From the NCBI GenBank assembly GCA_026826555.1, contig JAKSZT010053881.1, positions 7,464,515 through 7,528,514 of the forward strand: 64,000 bases of DNA, read 5' to 3'. The DNA comes from Tolypeutes matacus. Taxonomy: Eukaryota > Chordata > Mammalia > Cingulata > Chlamyphoridae. Below the pieces are notes generated by a model that was given only the letters and a program-made list of their open reading frames with translations, searched no databases and was not told the origin of the DNA. Both the position numbers and the translations under genes were made by a program. Shown in pieces: positions 35,953 through 45,799 of the stretch (positions within the stretch are counted from its first letter, which is position 1; the number at the start of each line of letters is the position of its first letter).

Positions 35953-36208
35953 CTTTAAACTATGGATGTATTTTATTTAGATTAAAAAAATAAAAGTTAA
36001 TTTTCTATTAAAATATTATGCTGCTTAAGAAAAAAGGAGAAGAAAATAATGTGCTACACGATAAAAAAACTTTTTAGCTTGACCCACGAGGCCCTCACAT
36101 TTTCCTTCCCCAGCTTACCTTTGTAACTTTATCTCCTCAGCTCAGTGCCAACACAATACCCACACCATGTCTCTGCCATCCCCATACTCCTTGATTCTCC
36201 TTCTTGTG

Positions 36209-36800
36209 CTTTTTTTTTTTTTTTTTTGTCAATATTTTACTTTGAAATATTTTTTACAGGACAGTTACAAAAATAATCCAGAGAACTACAACATACCTCT
36301 ATCCCCACAGATACCCAGATTGACCAATATTGACATTTTGCTACATTTACCATAGCATTCTACCTATCTATTCATCTATTTATCAATCCATCCATCTATC
36401 TATCTGTTGTCTATGTGTCTATCAATCTATTTTTTTAAACACTTGAGTGTAGATTGTATACATCATGTTCTTTGAACACTTAATATTACCATGTACATTT
36501 TCTAAGAACAAGGATATTCACTTATATAACCACCTTAAGTGTAGTTATCAAGTTCAAGAAATTTAACATTGATATAAAATTTATAGTCTAGCAGAGTGGG
36601 TGTAGCTCAGTGGTTGAGTGACTGCCTGGTATGTATGAGGTCCCAGGTTCAATCCCCAGTACTGCCTTTAAAAAAAAATTAGTCTATATTCCATTTATTT
36701 CACACATGTCAATAATGTCTTTTTGAGTCTTCTCTCCTTTCTTATTAGATTCTGTTCAGTATCATGGATTGCCTTTAATTGCAATTGTCTCTTTAGTTGT
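36209..36800 (-). mobile_element. L1M-type 3' UTR fragment, with SINE insertion
   Basis: A poly(T) run at 36209-36226 starts a minus-strand element. The plus strand then has blocks such as cattttctaagaacaaggat, ataaccaccttaagtgtag, aatttaacattgatataaaa and ttgcaattgtctctttagtt, in the order of an old L1 3' UTR that I know from other mammals. A CATC/CTAT microsatellite (36357-36430) lies inside. A SINE interrupts it at 36591-36679. The subfamily is uncertain. Confidence 0.5.
36591..36679 (+). mobile_element. tRNA-derived SINE (xenarthran DAS-like)
   Basis: A short SINE with a polymerase III A box TAGCTCAGTGG (36603-36613) and B box GGTTCAATCCC (36646-36656), ending in an A-run. The flanks carry tagtcta on both sides (36584-36590 and about 36680-36686), with a longer imperfect match (aaaattta). 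The small size, tRNA-like head and simple tail fit DAS-type SINEs, which are mobilised by L1. Confidence 0.8.
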
Positions 36801-36809
36801 TCGTTCTTT

Positions 36810-37508
36810 CTTTTTAATTGTGGAAATATATATATAATATAAACTTTCCCATCTCCACCACTCCCATACATACTGTTCACTGGGTTCAATCACATTCACA
36901 ATGTTGCAGTACACTTACCACCTTCCATTACTAAGACTTCCCCATCTCTCCAAGCAGAAACCCATTATGCATTAGTGCTCCATCCCCTGCCTCCCTGCCC
37001 ATGTCAACCTGTATTCTATTTTCCATTTCTGTGAGCTTGCATATTTTGCAATGTTTTCTTCATATTTACTATGGGGCTTAAAATTAACATCCTAAATCTG
37101 CATCAATGTAATTTGCTTTGATACAACTTAACTTCAATAGTATCCACAGACTATATTCCTATACCCCTCTATCCCCCTGCCTTTATATAAATCTTGTCGC
37201 AAATTATATGTTTATACATTGTAAGTCCCAAACAACTGATTTATCCTTACATTTTATGTATTTTCTTTTTAGATACTGTTGGAAATATCTAAATATGAAA
37301 AAAAGTGGAGTTACAAACCAAAAATATGATAGTATTGGCATTTATATTTACCTATGTCATTACCCTTACTAGATCTTTATTTCTTCATGAGGTTTTGATC
37401 TATTGTCTGTTGTCCTTTCTTTTCAACCTTCAGAACTCTCTTTAGCATCTCTTATAAGGTTGGTCTAGTGGTGATGAACTATCTCATGCCAATCTCTCCC
37501 TCTTTTTT
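36810..37508 (-). mobile_element. Old L1 (L1M/HAL1-like), left half of split copy
   Basis: The plus strand reads as the reverse complement of an old L1 near ORF1, with ttcaaccttcagaactctct, ttagcatctcttataaggtt and ctagtggtgatgaactatct just before the poly(T) of L1d. It ends in CTCTCCCTCTTTTTT (37494-37508), which recurs at 42813-42827, where the same old L1 resumes. The frame is decayed. Confidence 0.6.
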
Positions 37509-38408
37509 TTTTTTTTTTTTTTAACAGAAATAGCTTTTATTGCCTTATTATCTTTTCAGAGGTTAAGCATATTTATTTATTTATTTATATTATAGAAGTT
37601 GTGAGTTTACAAAACAATCATACATACCAGACAGGATTCCCATACATTGTCCTGCCACCAACACCTTGCATCATGGTGGAACATTTGTTACAAATGATGA
37701 AAGAAGATTGTCAAAATATTACTAACTATGGTCCACATTTTATGTCTGGTGTATTTTTCCCGCAATCCATCCCGTTTTATTAACATGATATATTAGTATT
37801 GTATATTTGCTATAGTTCATGAGAGAATGTTCTCATATTTGTACTGTTAACCACAGTCCATCCACCACAGTGTTCACTGTTATACAGTCCCATGCCTTGT
37901 ACAATCCATCCAAAGTGTATGCTCAGTGGCTCTCATTTGCATCACAGAGTTGTGCTGTCATCACTTCAGTCAATTTTAGAACGTGTTCATAATTCCAAAG
38001 GAAAAATCTTATACCCCTTATACCCCCATATTGTTGGCCCTTAGAATTGATATAGTATCTTCTTTGCCACTGCTGCAAAAATATTACAATATTACTGTTA
38101 ACTATAGTCCATAAGTAACATTTATTGTATTTTTCCATGTATCACCATATTCTTAACACTTTGTAATAGAAGAATATTCTTGTATTTGTAATATTAAATG
38201 CAATCTTCATCCACCACCGAAATTATTTTATTATTCAGTCCTTAGATTATCCTCTACTTCTTTTCAACTAACATTTATGACCCTAGACTATCCCTTTCAG
38301 CTACAATCACATTTATAGGTCAGCAGTGTTAATTATATTCATTATAATGTTACTATCAACTCTATCCATTTTCACACATTTACAATCAACTTTTAAAAGT
38401 TCTACATA

Positions 38409-38505
38409 TGGGGGTCGGATGTGGCTCAACTGGTTGGGCGTCCGTCTCCCATATGGAGGGACCCGGGTTCGATCCCTGGGACCTCCCGGTTAAAAAAAAA
38501 AAAAA
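38409..38505 (+). mobile_element. tRNA-derived SINE (DAS-like) with intact A and B boxes
   Basis: The element opens with tgggggtcggatgtggctca. The A box TGGCTCAACTGG (38422-38433) and B box GGTTCGATCCC (38466-38476) match polymerase III consensus, and a pure A-tail of 18 follows. The flanks are AAAAGTTCTACATA (38395-38408) and AAAAGTTCTACGTA (38506-38519), a 14-bp target duplication with one mismatch. It lies in the 3' UTR of L1d and is therefore younger than it. Confidence 0.92.
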
Positions 38506-38582
38506 AAAAGTTCTACGTACATTGAGTATCAGCTCCCCCTTCTCAACACACATTTTAACATTATGTTTGTTGTGTATTTTTG

Positions 38583-40715
38583 GGGATTTTCTGGATATAG
38601 GATCATATCAGCAGATAGTGAGAGTTATACTTCTTACTTTCCTATTTGGGTGTCTTCTATTTCTTGTTCTTGCTTAATTACTCTAGATAGAACTTCTAGC
38701 ACAATATTGAATAACAGTGGTTACACTGGTATCCTTGTCTTGTTCCCAATCTCAGTGGGAAAAATTTCATTCTTTCACCATTGAATGCAATGTTAGCTGT
38801 GGGTTTTTCATATATGCACTTTATCATGCTGAGAAAGTTTCCTTTTGTTCCTATCTTTTGGAGTGTTTTTATCAAAAAAAAATTTTAAAAAAAGAAAAAA
38901 TAATTAAAAAAAAAAAGCATTGCTAGATTTTGTCAAATACCTTTTCTGCATCAATCTAGATGATCATTTAATTTTCTTCTTCGATTTATTAATGTGGGAT
39001 ATTATACTGACTGATTTTCTTGTGTCAAACCACCCTTCTATAGTTGGATAAAACTCTAATTCTTTTAATGTGCTTTTAGATTCAATTAGCGAGTACTTTG
39101 TTGAGGATTTTTGCATGTATATTCATTAGAGAAATTGTCCTGTTCTTTCTTTTCTTCATAGTATCTTTTTCTGGCTTTGGTATTAGGGTGATGTTGACCT
39201 CATAGAATGAATTTGGTAGTATTACTTCCTGTTCAAATTTTTGGAAGAGTTTGAGCAAAGATGGTATTAAATCTTCTTTGAATGATTTGGTAGAAGTCAC
39301 CTGTGAAGTCATCTGGTCCTGGGCTTTTCAGTTTTGGGAGGTTTTTGATGACTGTTTCAGCCTCTTTACTTGTGATTGGTTTTAAAAAAAAAAAATTTTT
39401 TTTTTATGTCTTCCATTTCTTTAGGGTCAGTGTAGGTTTCTAGGAATTTGTCCATCTCTTCTACATTGTCTAGTTTGGTAGTGTACAGTTCATAGTATAC
39501 TCTTGGGGCTCTTTTAACTCTGTGGGGTCAGTAATAATGCCCCCCTCTCCTTTCTGAAGTTATTTATTTGCATCTTCTCTCTTTTTTACTTTGTCAGTTT
39601 TGTTGATCTTCTTAAAGAAACAACTTTTAGTTTTGTTGATTCTCTCTTGTTTTTTTAAATTCTCAATTTCATTTATTTCTTCTACAATCTTTATTAATTC
39701 TTTCTTTCTACTTGCTTTAGGATCAGTTTGCTGTTCTTTTTTCTAATTCCTCCAGGTGAACAGTTAGGTCTTTGATTTTACCTCTTTCTTCTTTTTTAAT
39801 GAAAGCATTGAGGACTGTAAATTTACCTCTCAGCACTGCCTTCACTACATCCCATAGATTTTGATGTGTTGTGCTCTTGTTTTCACTCATCTTGAAATAT
39901 TTACTGATTCCTCTTGCAATTTCCTCTCTGACTCACTGATTATTTAAGAGTGTGTTGTTTAATCTTCATATATTTGTGAATTTCTATTTTTAAGCCTGTT
40001 AATTGATTTCCAGCTTCATTCCATTATGGTCAGAGAAAGAGTTTTGTATAATCAATCATTTTAGATTATTGAGACCTGTTTTGTGAACCAACATACAGTC
40101 TATACTGGAGAAAGATCCATGAATGTTTGAGAAGAATGTATATCCTGCTCTTTTGGGGCGTAGTGTTCTATGTACGTCTGTTAGGTCTAGTTCATTTATC
40201 ATATTATTTAAGCTTTCTGTTTCTTTATTGATCCTCTGTCCAGATGTCCTATCCAATGATTAAAGTGGTGTGTTGAAGTCTCCAAATATTACTGTAGAGA
40301 CGTCTATTTCTCCATTCAATATTGCCAGTGTTTGCCTCATGTATTTTGGGACACCCAGGTTAGGTGCATAAATATTTATTATTGTTATTTCTTCTTGGTG
40401 ATCTTCCCCTTTTAGTAATATATAATGACCTTCTTCATCTCTTCTAACAGTTTTGCATTGAAAATCTATTTTGTCCAATATTAGTGTAGTTATCCCAGTT
40501 CTTTTTTTTGTTACTATTTGCATGGAATATCTTTTTCCAGCCTTTCAGTTTCAGCCTATTTTTGTTTTTCTTCTAAGGTACACCTCTTGTAGATAGCCTA
40601 TAGATGGCTCATTTTAAAAAAATATCTATTCTGCCAGTCTGTGTCTTTTGATTGGGGAGTTCAATCCATTAATATTCAATGTTATTACTGTAAATGCATT
40701 ACCTATTTTGTCCAT
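38583..40715 (-). pseudogene. L1d ORF2 remnant (endonuclease and N-terminal RT)
   Basis: The start is an ATG at 40715 (MDKIGNAFTVITLNINGLNS). Short frames keep endonuclease blocks (INIYAPNLGVPKYMRQTL, GDFNTPL; DLTDVHRTLRPKRAGYTFFS) and RT blocks ([31 protein letters not shown]). The RT stops around the catalytic site, where the plus strand reads catatcagcaga. One codon of the FADD motif appears to be lost, and the sequence after it is replaced by 3' UTR. It is non-functional. Confidence 0.85.
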
Positions 40716-40935
40716 TTTATCATTTGGTTTTCCATGTCATTTCTTACTATTGTTTGAGTTTTTACCCTTTTAGTTATCCTTACTAATAACCTTCATTTCC
40801 ATACTCTTCTCCAAGCCTCTCTCTCCTTCTTTTCCTTTCAGGCTGCAGCAGTACCTCTTGTAAATCCATTCTCTTGGTGACATAACCTCTCAGTTTTTGT
40901 TTATCTGTGAAGACTTTAAACTTACCCTCATTTTT

Positions 40936-41036
40936 TTTTTTTTTTTTTTTTTTTTAAGGTTCCGAGGCTGGGCATTGAAACCGGGACCTCCTATGTGGGA
41001 AGTTGGCACTCAAACACTGAGCTACACTGGCTCCCC
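40936..41036 (-). mobile_element. tRNA-derived SINE, left member of a pair
   Basis: Minus-strand SINE. Its poly(T) lies at 40931-40955, and the head at the right reads ggggagccagtgtagctcag on the minus strand. A-box TGTAGCTCAGTG and B-box-like GGTTTCAATGC are visible. It shares an outer target duplication with the next SINE and is separated from it by about 15 bp. Confidence 0.85.
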
Positions 41037-41049
41037 CAAATTAGATTTT

Positions 41050-41168
41050 TCATTTGTTTGTTTGTTTGTCTTTGTTTTTAGAAGGTACTGGGAATTGAAT
41101 GTGGGACCTCATATGTGGTAAGCGGGAAGCAGGTACTCAACAAATTGAGCTACATTTGCTCCCCACTC
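41050..41168 (-). mobile_element. tRNA-derived SINE, right member of a pair
   Basis: Minus-strand SINE with an AAAC-type tail (tttgtttgtttgtttg on the plus strand, 41052-41067) and a head reading ggggagcaaatgtagctcaa on the minus strand. The A box TGTAGCTCAA and a weakened B box (CATTCAATTCC) are visible. ACCCTCATTTTT at 41169-41180 matches 40924-40935 left of the first SINE, so both sit inside one 12-bp target duplication. Confidence 0.85.
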
Positions 41169-42644
41169 ACCCTCATTTTTGAAGGACAGTTTTGCTGGAT
41201 AAAGAATTCTTGGCTGGCAATTTTTTCTTTCAGTACCTTTAATACATCATACCACTGCCTTCTTGCCTCCATGGTTTCTAATGACAAATACACACTTAGT
41301 CTTATTTAGCATCCCTTGTATGTGATGAAATGCTTCTCTTTTGCTGCTTTCAGAATTCTCTCTTTACCTCTGACATTTGAAACTCTGAGCAGTATGTATC
41401 TCAGAGTAGGTCTATTTGTATTCATTCTGTTTGGGGTGTGTTGTCCCTCTTGGATATTGATATTTATGTCTTTCATAAAGATTGAGAAAGTTTTGGCCAT
41501 TATTTCATCAAATATTCTTTCTGCCCCTTCTCTTCTTCTTCCAGGACACCTATAACATGTATGTTTGTGTGTTTCATAGTGTCATTCAATTCCCTGGACT
41601 CTGTTCAATATTTTTTCATTCTTTTCTCTTTCTGTTCTGTCATTTCAAGTTCAGATGCTCTGTCTTCCAATTCATTTATTTGTTCCTCTGCCAATTCAAA
41701 TCTGCTGTTATATGCCTCTAATGTATTTTTCATCTCATCTATTGTGTCTTTCATTCCCATAAGGTCTGTTACTTTTCTTTGCAAGCTTTCATATTCTTTA
41801 TGCTCACCCAGTGTCTTCATAATATCCTTTGTCTCTTTAGCCATATTATCCTTGAACTCCTTGAATTGATTTAGGAGATTTGTGTGAACATCAATGACAA
41901 GTTGTTTTACATCCTGTTTCTTGTCAGGATTTTTAATTTTTTCTTTTAGCTTGGCCATATCATCCTGTTTCTTAGAAAGGTTTGTAATTTTTTGCTGATA
42001 CCTAGGCATCTGATTATGTTAGTGTGTTTACTCTGATGATCAATTTCTCTCTCTTGCCTAGTGGTTTTGTTTCAAGTCTCTTCTTCGATTTTTGGATCAA
42101 CTTATTCTATAACTTTAAAATTGCCTTGTTTAAGTTATCAAAACAGGGTCAGGGACCCTGTAATGGGGTACAGGGCAGATCCAAAGCGGCCTGCGAATGG
42201 AAGGACAAGAGAGACTTCAAAGTCTTGTTTTCCTTCACTTTCCAGATCTGCCAGTAGATGGCGCTCTTTGGCAAACCTTTCCATTGAGGTGATTCTTTCA
42301 ATCTCTACTGGCTTGTGTTTCTGAGCCTTTTAGAGCCGTGATTCAAAGTGGGGCCTGGCTGCTTAAACTCACCACACACTCCCTCTTCCTAGAGAGGAAT
42401 ATGTTCATTCCCATCTCAGTTGGCCACCATTAGGCTGTTCCCCTCAAGGGTGGGGGCTAGACACCATTCCAAGCTGCAGGGGCTAACAACTCATTTTTCT
42501 TTTCAACCTTTTCATCCCCCACTCCCTCCTGGACAATGTGAATGGCCTATTGCCTTATTCTTAGGGAACCCTGAGAACAGTGGCAGGACAAGTTCCAAGT
42601 GGCAGAGCCAGCTCGGGTGAATGTTGTAAATCACTTCATATTAA

Positions 42645-42812
42645 GTATCTTAGTTTCTAAGTCATTGCAAAACATACCACACAATGCATTGGCTTAGACA
42701 ACAGGAATTCACTGGCTCATGGTTTCAGAGGTTGGAAGGCTTGCTTCATCCCTGGTCGGTAGTGTTTGGCTGGCTGGCTGGCAATTCTTAGATTCTTTTG
42801 CTTTCCTGTTTC
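42645..42812 (-). mobile_element. MaLR LTR 3' fragment joined to L1d 5' end
   Basis: The plus strand reads cttagtttctaagtcattgc, gcattggcttagacaacagg, aattcactggctcatggttt and a tggctggctggctggcaatt block. This aligns with the antisense LTR at 23561-23945 and with 11710. The LTR's 3' end faces the L1d 5' UTR and the two share orientation. The fragment ends exactly at the right-hand target duplication of L1d. Confidence 0.75.
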
Positions 42813-44605
42813 CTCTCCCTCTTTTTTGAAAGACATGTTTGCTGGATATAGAATTCTTGATTGGCATTTTGTTGTTGTTGTTCTCAGCACTTTAAATATA
42901 AAAGTACTGCCTTCATCCTACTTCATCCCACTACCTCTTACCTTAACAGTGTCTGATGAGAAATTGGCACTTAATCCTATTCAGACTCCATTATATGTGA
43001 CACATTGCTTCTCTCTTTCAGCCTTTAACAGTTTGATTATGATATGTTGTGGTGTAGGTGTATTTGGGTTTGTCTCGTCTGGAGTTCATTGAGCATCTTG
43101 GGTATGTATATTCATGTCTTTTGTTAAACTTGAAAAGCTTTCAGCCATTATTTCTTTGACTATTTTCTCTGTCTCTTTATTTCTTCTCTTTCTGGAACTC
43201 CACAATGCATACAGTAGTATGTTTGGTGGTGTTCCTTAGGTTCTTCAGGCTTTGTTTACTTTTCTTCATTCTTTACTCTTTCTTCTCCTTAGTCTGGATA
43301 ATTTCAATCATCTTATCTTCATGTACACTGGTTTTTCCCTCTGCCAGCTCCAATCTGCTGTTGAACCCCTCTAGGGTATTTTTAATTTCTGTTATTGTGG
43401 TCTTCAGCTCTGTTTAGTTCCTTTTCATAATTTCCATTTCTCTATTAATATTCTCTTGTGTTCATCTATAATTTTCCTGATTTACTTTAATTCTTCATCT
43501 ATGTTTTCCTTTAGCTCTTTGAGCATATTTAGGGCCATTTTTAAAAACATTTTTTTCTGGTATGTCCCAGTTTTTATCCACCTCACTGATGATTTCTAAT
43601 GTATTTATCTTCTCCTTTGCCTGGGCCATCACTTCTTGTTTCCTTGCCTGCTTTGTAATCTTCTGTTGAAATCTGGAAATTCTGATATTTTAATGTGTTA
43701 TCACTGGAATTTAGACTCTGAGGTGTCTGGTCCTTAAACTTGTATCCAACTAATGTTATGACAGAGTTTTCCTTGGATGTCAGGAGCTAACAAATAAAAA
43801 TAAAAAACTAAAAAAATAAAAAAAAGAAAGAAAAAGAAAAGAAAAGAAAAAGAAAGAAAGAAAAAAGGAATCTTGTTTTTGAGTGTTTGAAGATTAACCT
43901 GTGCCAGTGCTCTCCTTCAGAGCTTATCTAAACTATGAGTTTAGAGAACAGTTCCAACCTGAAGCATGGGGACCTTACTGATCCTTTCTGTGCATATCCC
44001 TTATCTTGAGCATGTGTGTGTGGCCCTAGGAATTTACCCATTTACACAAATATGAATGTTCCCCTTTACCTATGAAACTCTTTCCTCACAGTCCTGGGCA
44101 CTGTACTATATGTCTAACAGACAGTAGTCCCTGGACCCAAGAAGCCATGTCATGGCTGCCCTCCCACAGCATTCTGTAGGGGAGCTCTATGAGCTGCCTT
44201 AAACAGATAGAGCAAGTTCTGGGATGGAGAACCTGTGACAAGTTTCCTGGTTTAGTTCCTCAGGTCACCACAAGATTTCAACAGAAGATTACAAAACAGG
44301 CAAGGAGCCAGACATACATGTTCCAAATATGTGCATGAGGGTTACTCTGCTGCCCCTAGAACTAGGACCAGGGACCCACACTGGGAGCATGGACTGACTG
44401 GAAGAGGGACCAGCCAGGGCACCATGAGATCCTACTGCTTTTAAGTTGCCTTTTTGTTGATTTGGCACTCACCTGTTTCTATAATTTATTTATTTTCTGG
44501 AGCCTTTAGAAAGATGTTTCTGCCAGTTCTTGCTGGTTGTTCAAAGCTTCTTTTGGAGGGGCAGTACCCTGACGCTTCTTACCCCACTGTCTTGATCGGG
44601 GACTT
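42813..44605 (-). mobile_element. Old L1 (L1M/HAL1-like), right half of split copy
   Basis: After the target duplication the plus strand continues ttgaaagacatgtttgctgg and atatagaattcttgattggc. These are ORF1 C-terminal blocks in reverse. ORF1 remnants run to about 43690. A 5' UTR follows with ttgcctttttgttgatttgg (44449), attttctggagcctttag and gcttcttaccccactgtctt (44573), the last being the reversed 5' end. An A-rich/GAAA low-complexity tract (43793-43868) interrupts it. All frames are decayed. Confidence 0.65.
43793..43868 (+). repeat. A-rich / (GAAA)n low-complexity tract
   Basis: A run of A-rich units grading into gaaaa and gaaag repeats, lying inside the old L1. It may be the remains of an A-tail from a small insertion, but no SINE body is visible beside it. 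Confidence 0.8.
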
Positions 44606-44832
44606 TCTTTGCTTTTGTTTATCTCGCTCCTCCCACTTTAAATATTCTTGTATTTTATTACTCTTTTTTCCTATAGATGTTGAAATTGTCCCTAAATGTT
44701 CAGATCCACTCTCACCCTGCCATGGCCACCATAAAATAAAGCAAGGTCTTTCCCCACTGATCTTTACCATATTTACAGTCTCATTATTTGGTAATAGATC
44801 TATTCGTTTTATTGACTTCTCACAGTAGCCAG

Positions 44833-45289
44833 TGTGGTGGTTTGAAGCTGTAAGTACCCCAGAAAAAAACAGGTTCTCAAATTTAATCCATTCTTGTAGG
44901 TATGGACCCATTGTAAGTAGGACATTTTGATGAGGCTACTTCATTTAAAGGGTGACCCACCTCATTCAGGATGAGTCTTAATTCTATTACTAGAGTCCTT
45001 TATAAATGGGAGCAAGACAGAAAGAAAAAGCCATGGAAGTAAGAAGCTGAAAGCAACAAAGCCTGGAAGAGAAAGGAGAGACTAGCAGATGCCGTCATGT
45101 GCCTTGCCATGTGACAGAGGAGCCAAGGATTACCAGCAGCCAGTTTTCAGTATGAAAGTATCACCTCAATGTTGCCTTGATTTGGACATTTTCATAGCTT
45201 CAAAATGGTAAGTGAATAAATTCCTTTTTTTTTTTTTTAAGCTGAACCATTTCATGGTATTGCTTTAAGCAGCCTAGGAAACTAAAACA
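44833..45289 (+). mobile_element. MaLR-like LTR, complete
   Basis: It begins TGTGGTGGTTTGAAGCTGTA and ends CTAGGAAACTAAAACA, giving TG...CA ends. Interior blocks resemble other MaLR LTRs: gtatggacccattgtaagta, cctttataaatgggagcaag, gccatgtgacagaggagcca and tgaataaattcc followed by a T-run. Flanking pentamers (GCCAG and TCTAG) agree at only three positions, so the target duplication is weak. No internal retroviral sequence is present. Confidence 0.75.
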
Positions 45290-45449
45290 TCTAGTAAATC
45301 ATGTAGCTATACAGATTTGTCCAGCTCTAAAAACCTGCCATTGTCTGAACATACCAGATTTTAGTGATATACTGATAAATAGTGATTTCTATAGGTACTT
45401 TAAAGGTATTTGTTCCTTTGACAGTGGTAATAATGATACAGAATATTTG

Positions 45450-45645
45450 TTGTAAGTGACCTTTCCAGGGGTTATTTTATGTACTCATCAGAAGAACTAT
45501 GTGAGTTGGTACAAATATTATTCTCATTTTATAATAAATAACCAGTATTTAAAGACAAGAAGTGACATGCCTAAGCCACACAGCCTGTCAGGGATGGAGC
45601 TGGGACTCAAACTCTGAGCTGTCAGAATCCAGAGCTCAGAATGGC
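45450..45645 (+). mobile_element. MIR SINE
   Basis: Blocks in MIR order: gttattttatgtactcatca, tattctcattttataataaa, gacaagaagtgacatgccta, agccacacagcctgtcaggg, and atggagctgggactcaaact followed by a ccagagctca end. It is strongly diverged. Confidence 0.75.
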
Positions 45646-45799
45646 TTTGCCTGGCTTCTTCTCCATCTGAAGGCACTAAGAACATCTTTTATTATGAAGG
45701 TTTCTCAACCAGGAATTAACAACCATCATTTAAATTTTTTTTCCCAAGACACCACTGGAAGTAAAGGCAGGACAACGTGTAACTAATCTGGTGGATGGT

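Larger units (their letters stand above)
40840..42009 (-). pseudogene. L1d ORF1 remnant, interrupted by two SINEs
   Basis: The start is an ATG at 42009 (MPRYQQKITNLSKKQDDMAK), and 134 codons of coiled-coil type sequence stay open to 41605 (ELAEEQINELEDRASELEMT). RRM-type blocks follow in other frames (GQHTPNRMNTNRPTLRYILL). The C-terminal part is split at 40936-41168 by a SINE pair, after which it resumes toward 40840. Frameshifts abolish the frame. Confidence 0.85.
37509..42812 (-). mobile_element. L1d: minus-strand L1 with LTR-derived 5' end
   Basis: A 5.3-kb insertion between direct repeats CTCTCCCTCTTTTTT (37494-37508 and 42813-42827). From the left it has the poly(T) tail (37503-37522), a 3' UTR of about 1 kb related to the copies at 12295 and 18844, a jump straight into the RT near the FADD position (about 38583), the N-terminal half of ORF2, ORF1 with two SINEs, a 5' UTR to about 42640, and finally 170 bp of MaLR LTR. 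The C-terminal part of ORF2 is absent. Frames are broken throughout. Confidence 0.88.

Noticed and set aside
38409..38505. tRNA-like A and B boxes suggesting a tRNA gene
   Set aside because: There is no full cloverleaf or anticodon arm; the A-tail and flanking target duplication show a tRNA-derived SINE. The same applies at 36591, 40936, 41050 and 49088.
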